Origin: Ramazzottius varieornatus
Lineage: Eukaryota; Tardigrada; Eutardigrada; Parachela; Ramazzottiidae
Direction: 5' to 3'
Length of the DNA stretch: 64,000 bases
Assembly: GCA_001949185.1 (NCBI GenBank)
Contig: BDGG01000002.1
Span: forward strand, 2,804,467 to 2,868,466
Below, one piece after another: positions 46,717-57,414 of this stretch. Each line of letters begins with the position of its first letter. Positions within the stretch are counted from its first letter, which is position 1. The position numbers were made by a program, and so were the translations under genes. The notes under the pieces were generated by a model. It saw only the letters and a list, made by a program, of their open reading frames with translations. It searched no databases and had not been told where the DNA came from.

Positions 46717-47192
46717 TATCTGCTTACAAAATAACCATAAACTTCAAGTCGCGCGTTAACGCTGCGCGGTAGGATTTCGAAGTAAGAATGGTTTACCTGC
46801 AACGTAAGGGAATATGAACGCAATGGTCAAGCTACATTTCAAAGGATTCCGCCATGTAGAAAAACCCCAACACGCCTGCTGTAACGAGTGCAACGATCGC
46901 ATTCCACCCAAAGGTGCCTTATCTAGAACGATGCAGGGTTTCACCCATGCCTCAAGATGCAATGTGGATGGTACCAAGACGTCAGTAATTACCGGACCAG
47001 TTTATCTGCCAAAATGTTGGTGGACAACAAAGACGACAAAGAACAATAGTGCGAAAGTTTCGCTCGTTATCGGAAAAGATAGCCTAATCGGCGTAATTTT
47101 ATGTGTAATCCGTTCGTAACAAAATGCCGGTGACTAATAGCCTTCCGTCCAACAGAATTCGGACACGCTAGCAAGATTAACCGGCTCTATCT

Positions 47193-49638
47193 TCAAAGTT
47201 TATCTTCCAACTGCACTTTGTCGTAGGAAATGTCGCCAGCTTTGGAAAACGAACTGGGTCTCGAGGGCTTCCTCATCGGCTTGCCATGTTGAAGTTCATA
47301 CTGGATCTCTTCTGTCGTTTTGCCTTTAGTCTCAATGATGCAGGTCTGCGTGAAGATCGTTGCAATGGCCAGAATGACGACAAAAATAATAAACGTATAC
47401 TCCCCAATCGCCGCCTACAACAGAAGATTCGGCCGCATTTTTAACAAATATCGGCATTCGAGCCGTCTTTTCCTGACCCTGACCTAACTTGTACCTGGAT
47501 GTAGGGGAAGCTTAGCGCAACCGTTAAACTGGACAAACGATTTACTCCGACGGCCACACTGCTAGCTGCAGCTCGTGGTGCCGTGGCGAAGAGCTCATTC
47601 ACCAAGAACCATGGAATGGCACCTGCAGATGAAACGCATACGCCGGTTCATTTACGACAGCGTAATCAGCACATGCATAAACTCCCTACCTGGACCTATG
47701 GAGAAGAAGACGATGTAGCCGAGCAGGCTGATGGTGCTTCCGATGGCAAACGGGCTCATGCTTTGGTTTAAATTGGGTTCATCCTCAGGCGACTCTGTAA
47801 TTTTCTACAAAACATTCGGAACAGGTTTTGTGCTCACTCTGCTACGCTTGACAGGTTCTGGTTAAAAATGGAGCTGGTCTTACAGTTTGAAGAAGAAAGA
47901 TGGTCAAGAGGGTCGTCAGCACCGCCATGCCTCCATACCCAATCAGCAACAGGATCTTCCGCCCCGCTTTCTCAACCAAAAATACTGACGCCAGCGTCAT
48001 CAGAGCATTGACAGCACCAACGGCGATGGTGGCGTAGACTGCTTGGTTCCCTTGAACCAACCCAGCGGAATGGAAGATGGCGGTGGAGTAGAACATAACC
48101 TGTACGAGTAAACAACTAGCTGAGAAGTACAATGATACCGTTGGCTCCACAATACCGGCTTACCGCATCGATGCCGGACAGCTGTTGGCTCATCATCACA
48201 CCTGCAGCTATGAGAGTAATCCGTCTGAGGAAACGGTCTCTGAACAAGTCCCTGATGGTCACATCCGCCTCGTTTTCGATCAGTTCGTACTCTTGGTGGA
48301 TTTCATGCATTTCTTCGTTGACATCTGACGTTCCCCTCAGCCTTTCCAGAGCTTCAAAAAAGAAAAAGTTTCAGGAATGTCACCAAGATCTTATCGGCTG
48401 AAAAAGGTGCTAAAAATAATTACCGTGGCGGGCGGCGGTTTCGTTTCGCTTCTCGACGAACAGGTACCGCGGGGATTCTGGGCATAACGGTAAAGCGACC
48501 AGCTGGAAGATTGCCGGCACCGCGGTCAGGGCCAGCATAATTGGCCAGCCCCACTCGTTGCCCAGAATGGCCGGTAAGCCGAGCACCATGGAAATCAGGA
48601 CTCCGGTAACGCCCACTGTCTCGTGCAATGCTCCGATAGCTCCCCGAAGCGACACCGGCGCGATCTCGTTGAAGTACATTGGCGGCACTGCAATGTTAAC
48701 ACCTGTCAAAGAGAATATCAGATAGATATTCATTTCAGCCTGAAGTAAAACTAGACCAAGTGTTACCCATGTTGAATCCAGCGATGAATCTCCCGACAAT
48801 CAGCATCTCGAATGAGTCAGCCAGCGTGCAGCAGCCCATGACTGCAGCAGCCACGATGGCCAGTATGCTGTTCCACCACAAGGTTCCTCTTCTGTAACGA
48901 ACAGCCTTAGAGTTAATTAGAAGTCGGGTAAGAACGACGGCCAATTCATCGTGGGCAAAAAAGCGTATGAGATTGTTATCTTTACTGGCGCAACGTACCG
49001 CGCTATAGCAATGAGAGGGTGCGCCTATCAATTAACAAAGTGCGCTACTTGTACGTTTTGATTGCCCAGGTGTCGAGTGGTTTCTGTGGAAGATTACCGG
49101 CCGAGCTTATTGGCGAAGATGTTTGTGCACAAGGCTCCAAAGAAGGAAGCGGCGACGAGTAATGCTACGGTGAGGGTCCAGAGCGTGGTCAGTTCGCTGT
49201 TGTCGGTGAACATGTTGAGTTCGCCGGTAAAGTCCAGCTTCTTGCACCATTTCTCCTCGCTGACACCATGCTCCGTCTCTACAGTTTGGTTACTTCGGCG
49301 GCATTTGACTTGGCGTATCCACAGACCTATAATCTAACCACCATGGAATCATGGCGGTTTCGCACAAAAGTAACTCCATGCCGATGGGGGGAAAGCAGGT
49401 TACCGTCTGCGGGGCGTTCATCACGCCGACGTGATATCCAAATGAAAGCGACGATCCGAAGGCTGCCGTGAAGGTCGAAAAAACCAGCGGCTTCGTAATT
49501 TCCTGCAATCGTAAGAAGTTCGCAGACCAGTTCCAAAATTACACAACAAAGTACATGATGCGAACTAACTTACACTGTTCCAAGATCCCATCTCTCCAGG
49601 CTCCGGCTGGAAATATCGCCAGATCGTCGCGGGTACAT
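47193..49638 (-). CDS. Class I facilitative glucose transporter, GLUT-like (10 exons, 556 aa)
   Basis: Minus-strand exons: 49576-49638, 49404-49502, 49098-49333, 48767-48891, 48424-48702, 48164-48351, 47884-48099, 47690-47804, 47495-47622, 47193-47414; total 557 codons. It is a twelve-TM major-facilitator protein. TM1 contains [17 protein letters not shown] long first outer loop carries an NQT glycosylation site. Further hallmarks are [51 protein letters not shown] and IETKGKT. GLUTs equilibrate hexoses across the plasma membrane. The exon 1 donor is the weaker GTGTAA; a neighbouring GTAAGT would break the frame. Intron 3 has a worn family A hairpin. Confidence 0.9.
49003..49062. repeat. Worn hairpin family A copy in GLUT intron 3
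   Basis: GCAATGAGAGGGTGCGCC at the left and AAAGTGCGCTACTTGTACG at the right. The arms are only partly preserved, so the assignment is tentative. Confidence 0.45.
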
Positions 49639-50148
49639 TGAGCTCAGCCGATCGGCAAAAAGTAAACACATTCGAGATTCAGAACGGAAGTGCTGCTTGC
49701 AACCTTCCAGACAACGGGACAGCCAGACCGCCGACATTGAATTGTGACGGTTCTCGGATGGCGCTATCAGCACCCATTGTTTGTCTATTATGGCTGGACA
49801 ATTTTCCGCACGAAGTTTGCCTGTTATCGTTCGAGCAAGATAACCAAATTCCGCGCTACGTAACGACAGACGGAAGTACAGTCCACACTGTGTTATTTTG
49901 ATTTTAGGTGAAAAATACTTTGCTCAGTAGCGGGCAAGCAAGAAAACGGGAAAAGACCCCTAGCATTCCATAGCCACCATTGAAAATACGACAGATCAGT
50001 GTGTGACGGCAGTGTCAAGCTACCTCACCTCCAGCACGGAGAGAACGTTTGCTAGTCGTTGAATGTTAATCAGGCAGGAGGAAACCCAGAAAAGAAATTA
50101 AGGATAAGCTTAGATAAAAACGAATAAGCGTAGCAGGGAAGCTTTTCT
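49639..50148. other. Intergenic region between GLUT and PGM3 genes
   Basis: Contains the presumed GLUT promoter and the PGM3 3' UTR. No coding exon or clear TATA box. Confidence 0.35.
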
Positions 50149-53100
50149 TCAAACGGAAGGCCTCGCGGGAGGCTGACCAACACCTCCAGCCATCTGGAAC
50201 ACCGAAGACGCCACTTCTCCGGCTAACTTATCCGCGTTCTCCTGTGTATCCGCCTCGGCGTATACCCTTACCACATCTTCCGTCCCTGAAGGCCTGAAAC
50301 CACATAGAATTCAGAAACTGCAGATTGCAGTTACGTACGAAAACACCGTAGAAAAGTTTCTAATTTCCTTCCGGCTCGCATCCAACGCAGATAAATTAAT
50401 GATGATCAATTGTTTCTGTGAGCCAAGAGGAGCACTTACCGTACGAAAGCGCGTCCAGATTGGTACCGTCTGACAGCACTATCAATGGTTTGCTGGAGGC
50501 CGTTGGGTGTTGAGCACTTCCTTTCAGCATCCGTGGTCTGGATGACGTTGCGGTCCGCTACTTTCACCTTCAGCTGCCTGCTGGGCAAGTCTTGGTAGAA
50601 CTCGTCCCACTGCCGTATGGACATGCCTCTCAAAGAAAGGACTGCTTCCACTAGTAGCAGGTCGGCCATGGCATCTCCCACCTGCAACCAGTAAAAGATT
50701 ATAAGCATCCAATCTGACTCGCGCAAATTACGTCAGGATTATCGTGTCCAACTGCGCAAAGTAATCGGGACTCCGAGTTCACAGGGGTTTTGAAAGTGGC
50801 GCACGCCACAGTGTGTTTTACGATAAAATTGCGCGAGTTGATAAGAAACATGTCTACCTCGACCAACCGGCGCAGACTGACAGACAATAACCTGACAGAG
50901 TGCGCCAGTTTTCCCGGTTGAGATTTTACCGACGCTTACCGTCTGGTTGATGACTCTGGAGGCTAGCTGGAGTTTCTTGGCCGCTAACGTCCGACTTTCT
51001 TTCTCTTTCTCCGTGAGCTCTTCCGCGTCGAAAAACTCCACATTGTGTGAATGGATTGACTGGACCATATGGACCAAGGAAGACTGGCGTTTTTTCTGAG
51101 CATCGTCCAGCTCGCGTTCGAGCTTCAAGGCCACTTCGTCTTTCGGTATAACTGAAGGCATCGGTACAGCCTCATCCTCCTCTTCTTTTTCCGCTTCATG
51201 CTTGAGCGCTAGTTCGTCCTTTGGCACGATCGAAAAACCTAAACACCATCAGCGATGAAACCGTCTCAATGAGCTCGCGCACCGGCAGTGCAAGATCAGC
51301 TGTGAAATGCGCCAACTCAAGAACCGAGTTTTGATCAACAATCAACGAACCTTCAACTCTATCAACTTTCGCTTCAGTGTTCAACGCCAGTTCATCTTTC
51401 GGGACATCACCGACCTGCATATTGTCCTCACTCTCCGCTACCTTACATTCAGGTTGGTCTTTCTCCACTACGACCTCCTCAACCAGCAGGTCTCCCTTGT
51501 CGTCCGTCTTGAAACCGACATGAGAGTTCTTGCGATGTCGGCCGTGTCCATGAGACTCTTCGGTCTGTGAAGGAGCCAACGGCAGATAAGGTTCGGAGAA
51601 GAATTTGCCGTCGAGGATGTTCTGGATGAGCATGTCGGCGCGCGAGCTGAAGAGAACGGTGCCGTGGCCGTTGGCTTCAAAGTAGATACCGATGTCGTAC
51701 TGCTTGGCACAGTGGTGTAGATGCTTGACGCCCGTCGGTACACAAACGACCGGAACTTTCTACGAAGGAAACAAATGAGGGTGAACACCATGTAAAACCG
51801 TGCACCAAGGAAATTATCGAAAAATAAGACTCTAGTCACTATTACCTGAAAAGATTTTAATCCATCTTTGAGATGGAGTCTAGTTAATTTTCAGATAACT
51901 CGTAGAAAATTTCCGGGAAAAAGCCTGCTTATTTACTATGATCACGTGGACAAGCACCGAACACTTATCAGCGAAATCTATAATCATTCTTCTGATGCAG
52001 AAAAATTTTATAGCGGATATTTTCACTTCTTCAGCGGATGTTTTACGGGAAGATAAAGTTTCTCACCAATTCCTGTTCGATGTACCGTGTCGAAGCGCCA
52101 TTCGCGTAGGCAGTTTGAACAATGCCGATTTTTAGGCTCAAGCCCGACTCGCGGACCAAGTCGGCGAAAAAACTGCTGATCAACGTCGCTATTTTGTCCC
52201 CGTCTGTGAAGCACAAAACGATATACTGTTAACTGCCAGTATCAAATTAAATTTACAAAGAAAAACACACACGATCATTAATTACTCCGGACAAACTCAC
52301 CCAAAAGACGAAAGGCACCAGCTTGGTCAAAGTAGAAATACACAACCCTGTCCGCGTCGCCATCAAAGGCCGCATATTTAACCGCTCCGTTGATCGGTGT
52401 TCCCTTTGGAGGCTTTTGCAGAACCTTCACATAGTCCGCTCCACAGTTCTCGTTCAGGACTCCGTCCTTCCCATCGTTGAAAATCCGGATGATCGGCGGC
52501 TTCGCGTCTAGCCCAATCAACCTTGACCTACGAAGAAAATTCTCCATCAACATGATGCCTAACATTTGGGAGCTCGAATAGGTTCGACGAGCTCGTTTTC
52601 CCAAGTGGCGCACGGCCCGGTCAAAAACACTAGAAACGTGCGCCACTTAATAAAACAATTTTGCCAAGATTTCCAGGTAACGCACGTTTCCAGCCAATAC
52701 CACAAAAAACATGCACCACTTGAAATGCGCTCTAGTCGAGTTTGTTTGCCGGGTTCTCGTTTGACTTCCGGCTCCTTTTTTCTGCACATGTGATATTAGT
52801 TTCACTTCACCAGTTGTACTGCTCCGTTTTATTACCGTAAACCAGCCAGTTTCATCGCACCAATGCCATTGGCCCCATCAACGTATATCTCCGCTTCATA
52901 TTCGTCCTTGACACCCTCCGCCGAACTGCCTTTCAGCGCCAGCAGACCCAGAAACGCTTCTGAGAGTTTCGCGTAGTATCCTTCTTCGCTCGCGTCGGCT
53001 GCTGTCAGCGAAGAACTCATGGCGTCCACTTGTTCCGAGTTGGACAAGGCACTGTTCTGGGCGTTGACGATGTGGTGCAATTGAGGGGTGGTGAGCAGGT

Positions 53101-53932
53101 GAAAGTCCTTTACGGAAGCACCCACGGCTTCTACACCATCTCTGACAGCGGTTGAGAGCATGTCGCTAGAAGGGCGCGTGTCTTGAGCCAGGTAGACGAT
53201 GGCCGGAATGGAGAAATCAATCTCGAATTTGGCGACAATGTTTTTGAGAACATTCACGACGTCCACATCCCTTGAAATCAAACAATCGAGTGACAACCCA
53301 CGTATGGGCATGGTAAGCCGTAAGGCCCTTATTTATGAATGCCCTATAATGGTGAGTGGCAAGGTGATACAACGATAAGTTGAAAAATTCTACTTTAATC
53401 ACAACACGTATAGCTTTTCTTCAGACTCCTTCTGCCTCTGAAAAATTTCCCGAGATGGAAAATATTCTGAAGAGTCTTACCCAGCGTTTACAAGGTCCGT
53501 AGCAGCGCTCTCCCAAGAAACTTCCAGCATTTCACCGTTAGGATCGATCAACTTGATGCCGTTATCGTCGATGGGGTTGTGCGAAGCGGTGATCATCGCG
53601 CCGATGGCTTTCCCATGTTGGTGTTTGCTTCGTAGTGCGCCGAGAAGACCCATTCGAAACATAACCCAGTCCAGGTTGTTCGCCCTGAAGGAGAAAGCAG
53701 TTCAGACAACAACAACAACAAAGATCCGTTCGAAATGGAACATACAGAGTTGTACTCGGCCGCCGACCAAAGGGATAACTAAATACATGTATGGTTCGCC
53801 ATGCAGATAATAAATCACGATGTGCAAAATGACTTACGGGCCACGAAATCCAGCAGTCCCATAGCTGAGGCTTCTGTCGGTTCCCTTGGGATATCCATTC
53901 TTGATTTTATCCTTGACCTTGTTGAAATTCAT
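50149..53932 (-). CDS. PGM3: Phosphoacetylglucosamine mutase with acidic insertion (9 exons, 730 aa)
   Basis: Minus-strand exons: 53838-53932, 53481-53684, 52836-53270, 52301-52527, 52067-52203, 51351-51759, 50940-51238, 50440-50681, 50149-50293; total 731 codons. It interconverts GlcNAc-6-P and GlcNAc-1-P on the way to UDP-GlcNAc. Visible are SYGTAGFRG, the phosphoserine loop ITASHNP (S66), metal loop DGDADR, sugar loop FEANGHG and phosphate loop [14 protein letters not shown]. Relative to the about 540-residue family norm, residues about 417-557 are an acidic, probably disordered insertion. It contains three copies of [VI]PKDE[LV]AL (near 485, 507 and 533) and is itself interrupted by intron 6. 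Intron 3 holds two family A hairpins. Confidence 0.92.
52575..52775. repeat. Two hairpin family A copies in PGM3 intron 3
   Basis: The first has outer arm TAGGTTCGACGAGCTCG and inner arms CCAAGTGGCGCACG (near 52600) and ACGTGCGCCACTTAAT. The second has GGTAACGCACG and CATGCACCACTTGAAA followed by TCGAGTTTGTTTGCCGGG. They lie back to back. Confidence 0.75.
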
Positions 53933-54543
53933 GACGCAAAGCGGCTGCTAATCGGAAGAGCCTCTCACAAGCGATGCCGGATAAGTGATGCTCCGACCGT
54001 TATGGCATGATTAGGGCGACATATAGCATGTCAAACAAGCAGAAAGAAATGTCGAAACCTCAAAATCGTTCGACTAGCCGAGCAGTTTTCACCAGGCTTC
54101 TGGAGAAAACAGCAAAAAGTTATTGCGAAAACATGAAAATTATGAAAAATAAAGTTAATGCTACGCGGCACGGGTAGGCGTGTAGAGTGTGATGTCATGT
54201 CGTCAGTCTGACAGTTTTTACGTAAACATGGATCGTCGTACAGTACGTACGAACAGGCTTATGTTCTACAATTACAGTATGTCCACTCTTTAAATCTTCC
54301 CGATTCTTATTTTGTTGGCAGGTACCATTTTATGGCATCCCAGATGGCATCTATACGCTATCCAGAACTGTAGTGAGCTTCACCAACCAAGACCGATATT
54401 CAGTGAACACTAGAAAAGCGAACAATAGACTATAAAAGGCTCAACAAAATTAATTCCGGTCATAATTTAAAAGCTGAATCCCGACACCATGAAAGTTCTA
54501 AAAAAGGCACGGATGAACACGGGGAACAACATCAGCAAAAGCT
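53933..54543. other. Intergenic region
   Basis: Between the PGM3 start and the end of the next minus-strand gene. No exon recognised; AT-rich in part. Confidence 0.35.
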
Positions 54544-55191
54544 TCAGTAATTTCCAGGCATCCAGGCGGAAGGTTGCTGCATGGGCTGATACTGGTAGTT
54601 TCCCACTCCATCGTACGTTCCGAACTGCTGTCCGTACACCGGTTGGGACATACGGAGACCTGCCTTCTTAGGTGCCTTGTTGTTCATCCAGGAAACAGAA
54701 TTGCTGTTACTGTTCGCTCCATTTCCGGGAGTGTAGCTGCCCGATGATGTGGCGGACCCTCCAACACTGACGCCGTTTCCGCTGACGAACCCACCACCCA
54801 CTGCGCCACTTGAAGCGTTGTTAGGACCATGAGCCGAAGCCGAGTTATTCGTCACGGAATACCCTGGACCTGACGGAACTGTGATAGTGGGGAAAGAGGG
54901 GAAGTTCATGTTGGGCATCGAGGGATACATTGGTTGGAAGTTGTTGCCGGTGGGGAAAGGATACATGGGCATTTGGTTGGTGTTGAAGGAAGGGAAACCG
55001 AACTGCGGGAAAGGCTGCATCGGTGGGAAATTTCCCACGCCATTTTGATCTGGAAAATAGACAGGATAGAACCTATTTCCAGAACATTCCTTCGGATTAA
55101 GGGTTCACTTACCGCTATAGGAATATGGAATGTAGCAATTTCCGGCGACCGCCAGAAGACACAAAATCAAGACCTGCAAAATCGAATTCAT
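54544..55191 (-). CDS. Secreted Gly/Ser/Asn/Pro-rich protein (2 exons, 194 aa)
   Basis: Exons 55113-55191 and 54544-55049 (minus strand) join in frame. The signal peptide MNSILQVLILCLLAVAG precedes a low-complexity mature chain. Its first half is rich in Pro/Phe/Met/Asn (FPSFNTN, MYPFPTG, MYPSMPN). The middle is rich in Gly/Ser/Asn/Ala, and the end is Tyr/Gln-rich. No Cys lies beyond the signal region except near its cleavage site. A TATA box lies about 120 bp upstream. Composition resembles structural or matrix secretions such as cuticle, silk or eggshell proteins, but no family is recognised. Confidence 0.75.
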
Positions 55192-55313
55192 TTTTGGAAC
55201 GAGGAAGTATTTGGCTGAGAGTCGGAGAACTATCGGGACTGTTCAAGTTGCGGACTTGAGTTCAGAAAGTTAAACGCCAAAGTGAGTAGTGACTTTTTTG
55301 TGAATGGTGGAGG

Positions 55314-55321
55314 GTTTATAT
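55314..55321 (-). promoter_or_regulatory. TATA box of the secreted low-complexity protein gene
   Basis: On the minus strand the sequence is GATATAAAC, about 125 bases before the start codon at 55191. That is a normal distance for a short 5' UTR. Confidence 0.5.
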
Positions 55322-57227
55322 CCAAATAAACTTGCAAGGATAAAGTATTTGGCACGACGCGTAAACAACGTAAAGCCCAGTGTTTGTGCGTCAATTCGGC
55401 ATCATAATTTGATCCAACCGTGTCAACGATAATCATTAAGCAAGGTCCACACTTCAGCGATTCTCGCTAAGGTCTTGGCGCTAAGTACCCTCGGTAGTGC
55501 CTGTGCAAACAAAGGTTCGTGGGGCCGTGAAAGGCTCTGAAAGCGAACTCGTGTTGAACTGTTGATGTCTCATCCGTTAGAACCATTTCACGCCTGGATC
55601 TATCATGATCAACAGCCGTAACAATGGCCGAGTCAGGCCGACACGAGAAGGCTCTGTTTGCTACCGTACTCGTCATAGCTAGTATTGATCGGTCGATTGT
55701 CTAGCCCGGGGAACCCCGCCGACTCATCCCATTGTGTCTTCCGTATCATTCAGAAAACGAAGCGAGATGTGGAAATATTTGTCGGGCGATATGCATATCA
55801 GATTGTTATACAACGCATTCCGCACGGGTTTACTCTGGCAAACGAGGCGACCGGACCGGAAACAACAACCATAAAGTTGCACAACCGAAAGGTTTGGTGG
55901 GGAAGGAGAAAGTCCATGTAAGCAGCAGTTCTTCAACGTGCTTCATTAATGTTCGTTCTCGGCTAGTTGCCTTTAAAGCTTGGAGAAGCCTTTGCTGAGG
56001 TACTGCACACTGAGGTTCCCCGAATGCACACAATGGCTCGCCACGTCTTGAAGTGGATCGTTCGCGGACTATGACTTGCTTGACTGGCCATCAACAATTC
56101 AATTATTAATGCAAGTTCACATGAAAGGACAGTGAATTGTCAACACGGCCAAATCAGGTCAAAGTCGGTATGATCCTACATTATAAAAGCTCAAAGTCGC
56201 AGAGCTGGCAGAATGGCGAATCTATCCTTCCGCATTGTTGAAATCGATTCCAAGTTGGAAAGTAGTCCGAAGAACGGACTGTTTGCTGCACGTGCACGCA
56301 CGACGGAAAATTATGGGACAGTAAAAATTCTGGGACAGGCCTTTTCGCTACGGCGGTACGGAAGAGCGTACTGTACGTACGCGACCGATTCACAGTAATA
56401 CACTGTTCGACAGCTTGCTAGTTTCTACGATCGATGTTCCATTTTGTCGTCCTTTCTGCCGGTCATTTTCTGCCTGTCCCGTAATTTCCCATCGTACGTG
56501 CACTACTGTAGATGCTTAGGAATAGGATACTCTTTACTCCCCAGGAAATACTGCGGAAAAGTGGCGGAAATGAATCAGTCGGGATAGTTAAGGTTGTGAC
56601 GTATGCATGCTTGCAACAAAGAAACGAAACGTCAAGAGCCGGAGATTAGTGTACGCAAGAAACTTGAATAGGAGGATCGATTTTCTGCACTCAGGAGTGA
56701 AGACCGGAGGAATCTTCCTGGTTCTTCTTACAATCTTCCTGGATGATCTCATAATTCGCCCAACTATAACAGCGCCACCACATGATTCACCGTACTGTCG
56801 GGATTAGTAATCCACTTGTCTCGTGGCCTTATTTGGACATGAGTCATGCATTACACAGAACGCTGACTCATCGCTTCGTAAACTCGCGCAGCCCGGCCCC
56901 AGTGGGCCAGCTCAGAATCGCCCATCTGGACAACTGGGCGGCATATCGTACAGGGAGCATCGTGATCGCCCACGCACAGCTGAGAAGCTGCGCGCAACGT
57001 ACGTTTGGGCCCATTACGCATCACGGCGCACGTTCAAAATTTTGTTGCGCTTCAACTTTCTTTCACCTCGTCAACTGGCGCATGTGTTTTCTCTCGTCGT
57101 CGGTTCCTTCCTTCGCTCAACTCGACACTAACTTACCAATGGGCACGAAGTACAGCTAGCGGAAGAATGACAGCAGCTCTTATCAGCGCAACACGAAAGC
57201 TTCAGAAACGGGTGGCGTAACGCTGAG
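55322..57227. other. Intergenic region upstream of Jun
   Basis: No coding exon recognised. It contains one family C hairpin (56293-56517). The last few hundred bases are likely Jun promoter. Confidence 0.4.
56293..56517. repeat. Hairpin MITE family C, intergenic
   Basis: The left end CACGCACGACGGAAAATTA then GGGACAGTAAAAATTC. The right end CCTGTCCCGTAATTTCCC and ATCGTACGTGCACTACTG, inverted. It closely matches the Hdc intron 5 copy. Confidence 0.75.
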
Positions 57228-57235
57228 TATATAAG
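57228..57235 (+). promoter_or_regulatory. TATA box of Jun
   Basis: TATATAAG lies about 187 bases before the Jun start codon, consistent with transcription starting near 57260. Confidence 0.6.
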
Positions 57236-57414
57236 GTAAGGCCTATGAATCAGCAGTGTTTTCGAGTTTGCATTGTGAGTCAGTAGAAGCATATTCCGTG
57301 CATCCCATATTCTGATCTTGATAGCTCACAGTCTGACGGACCCAGCCTGGTGAATCACGGTGCCGTAGATAACGCTTGGATTGTCAAGAGAGAAGGAGTG
57401 CTCATCAACCAACG

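Noticed and set aside
48132-48401. Plus-strand ORF in the GLUT locus
   Set aside because: It is antisense to GLUT exon 6, which contains QQLSG and other transporter motifs.
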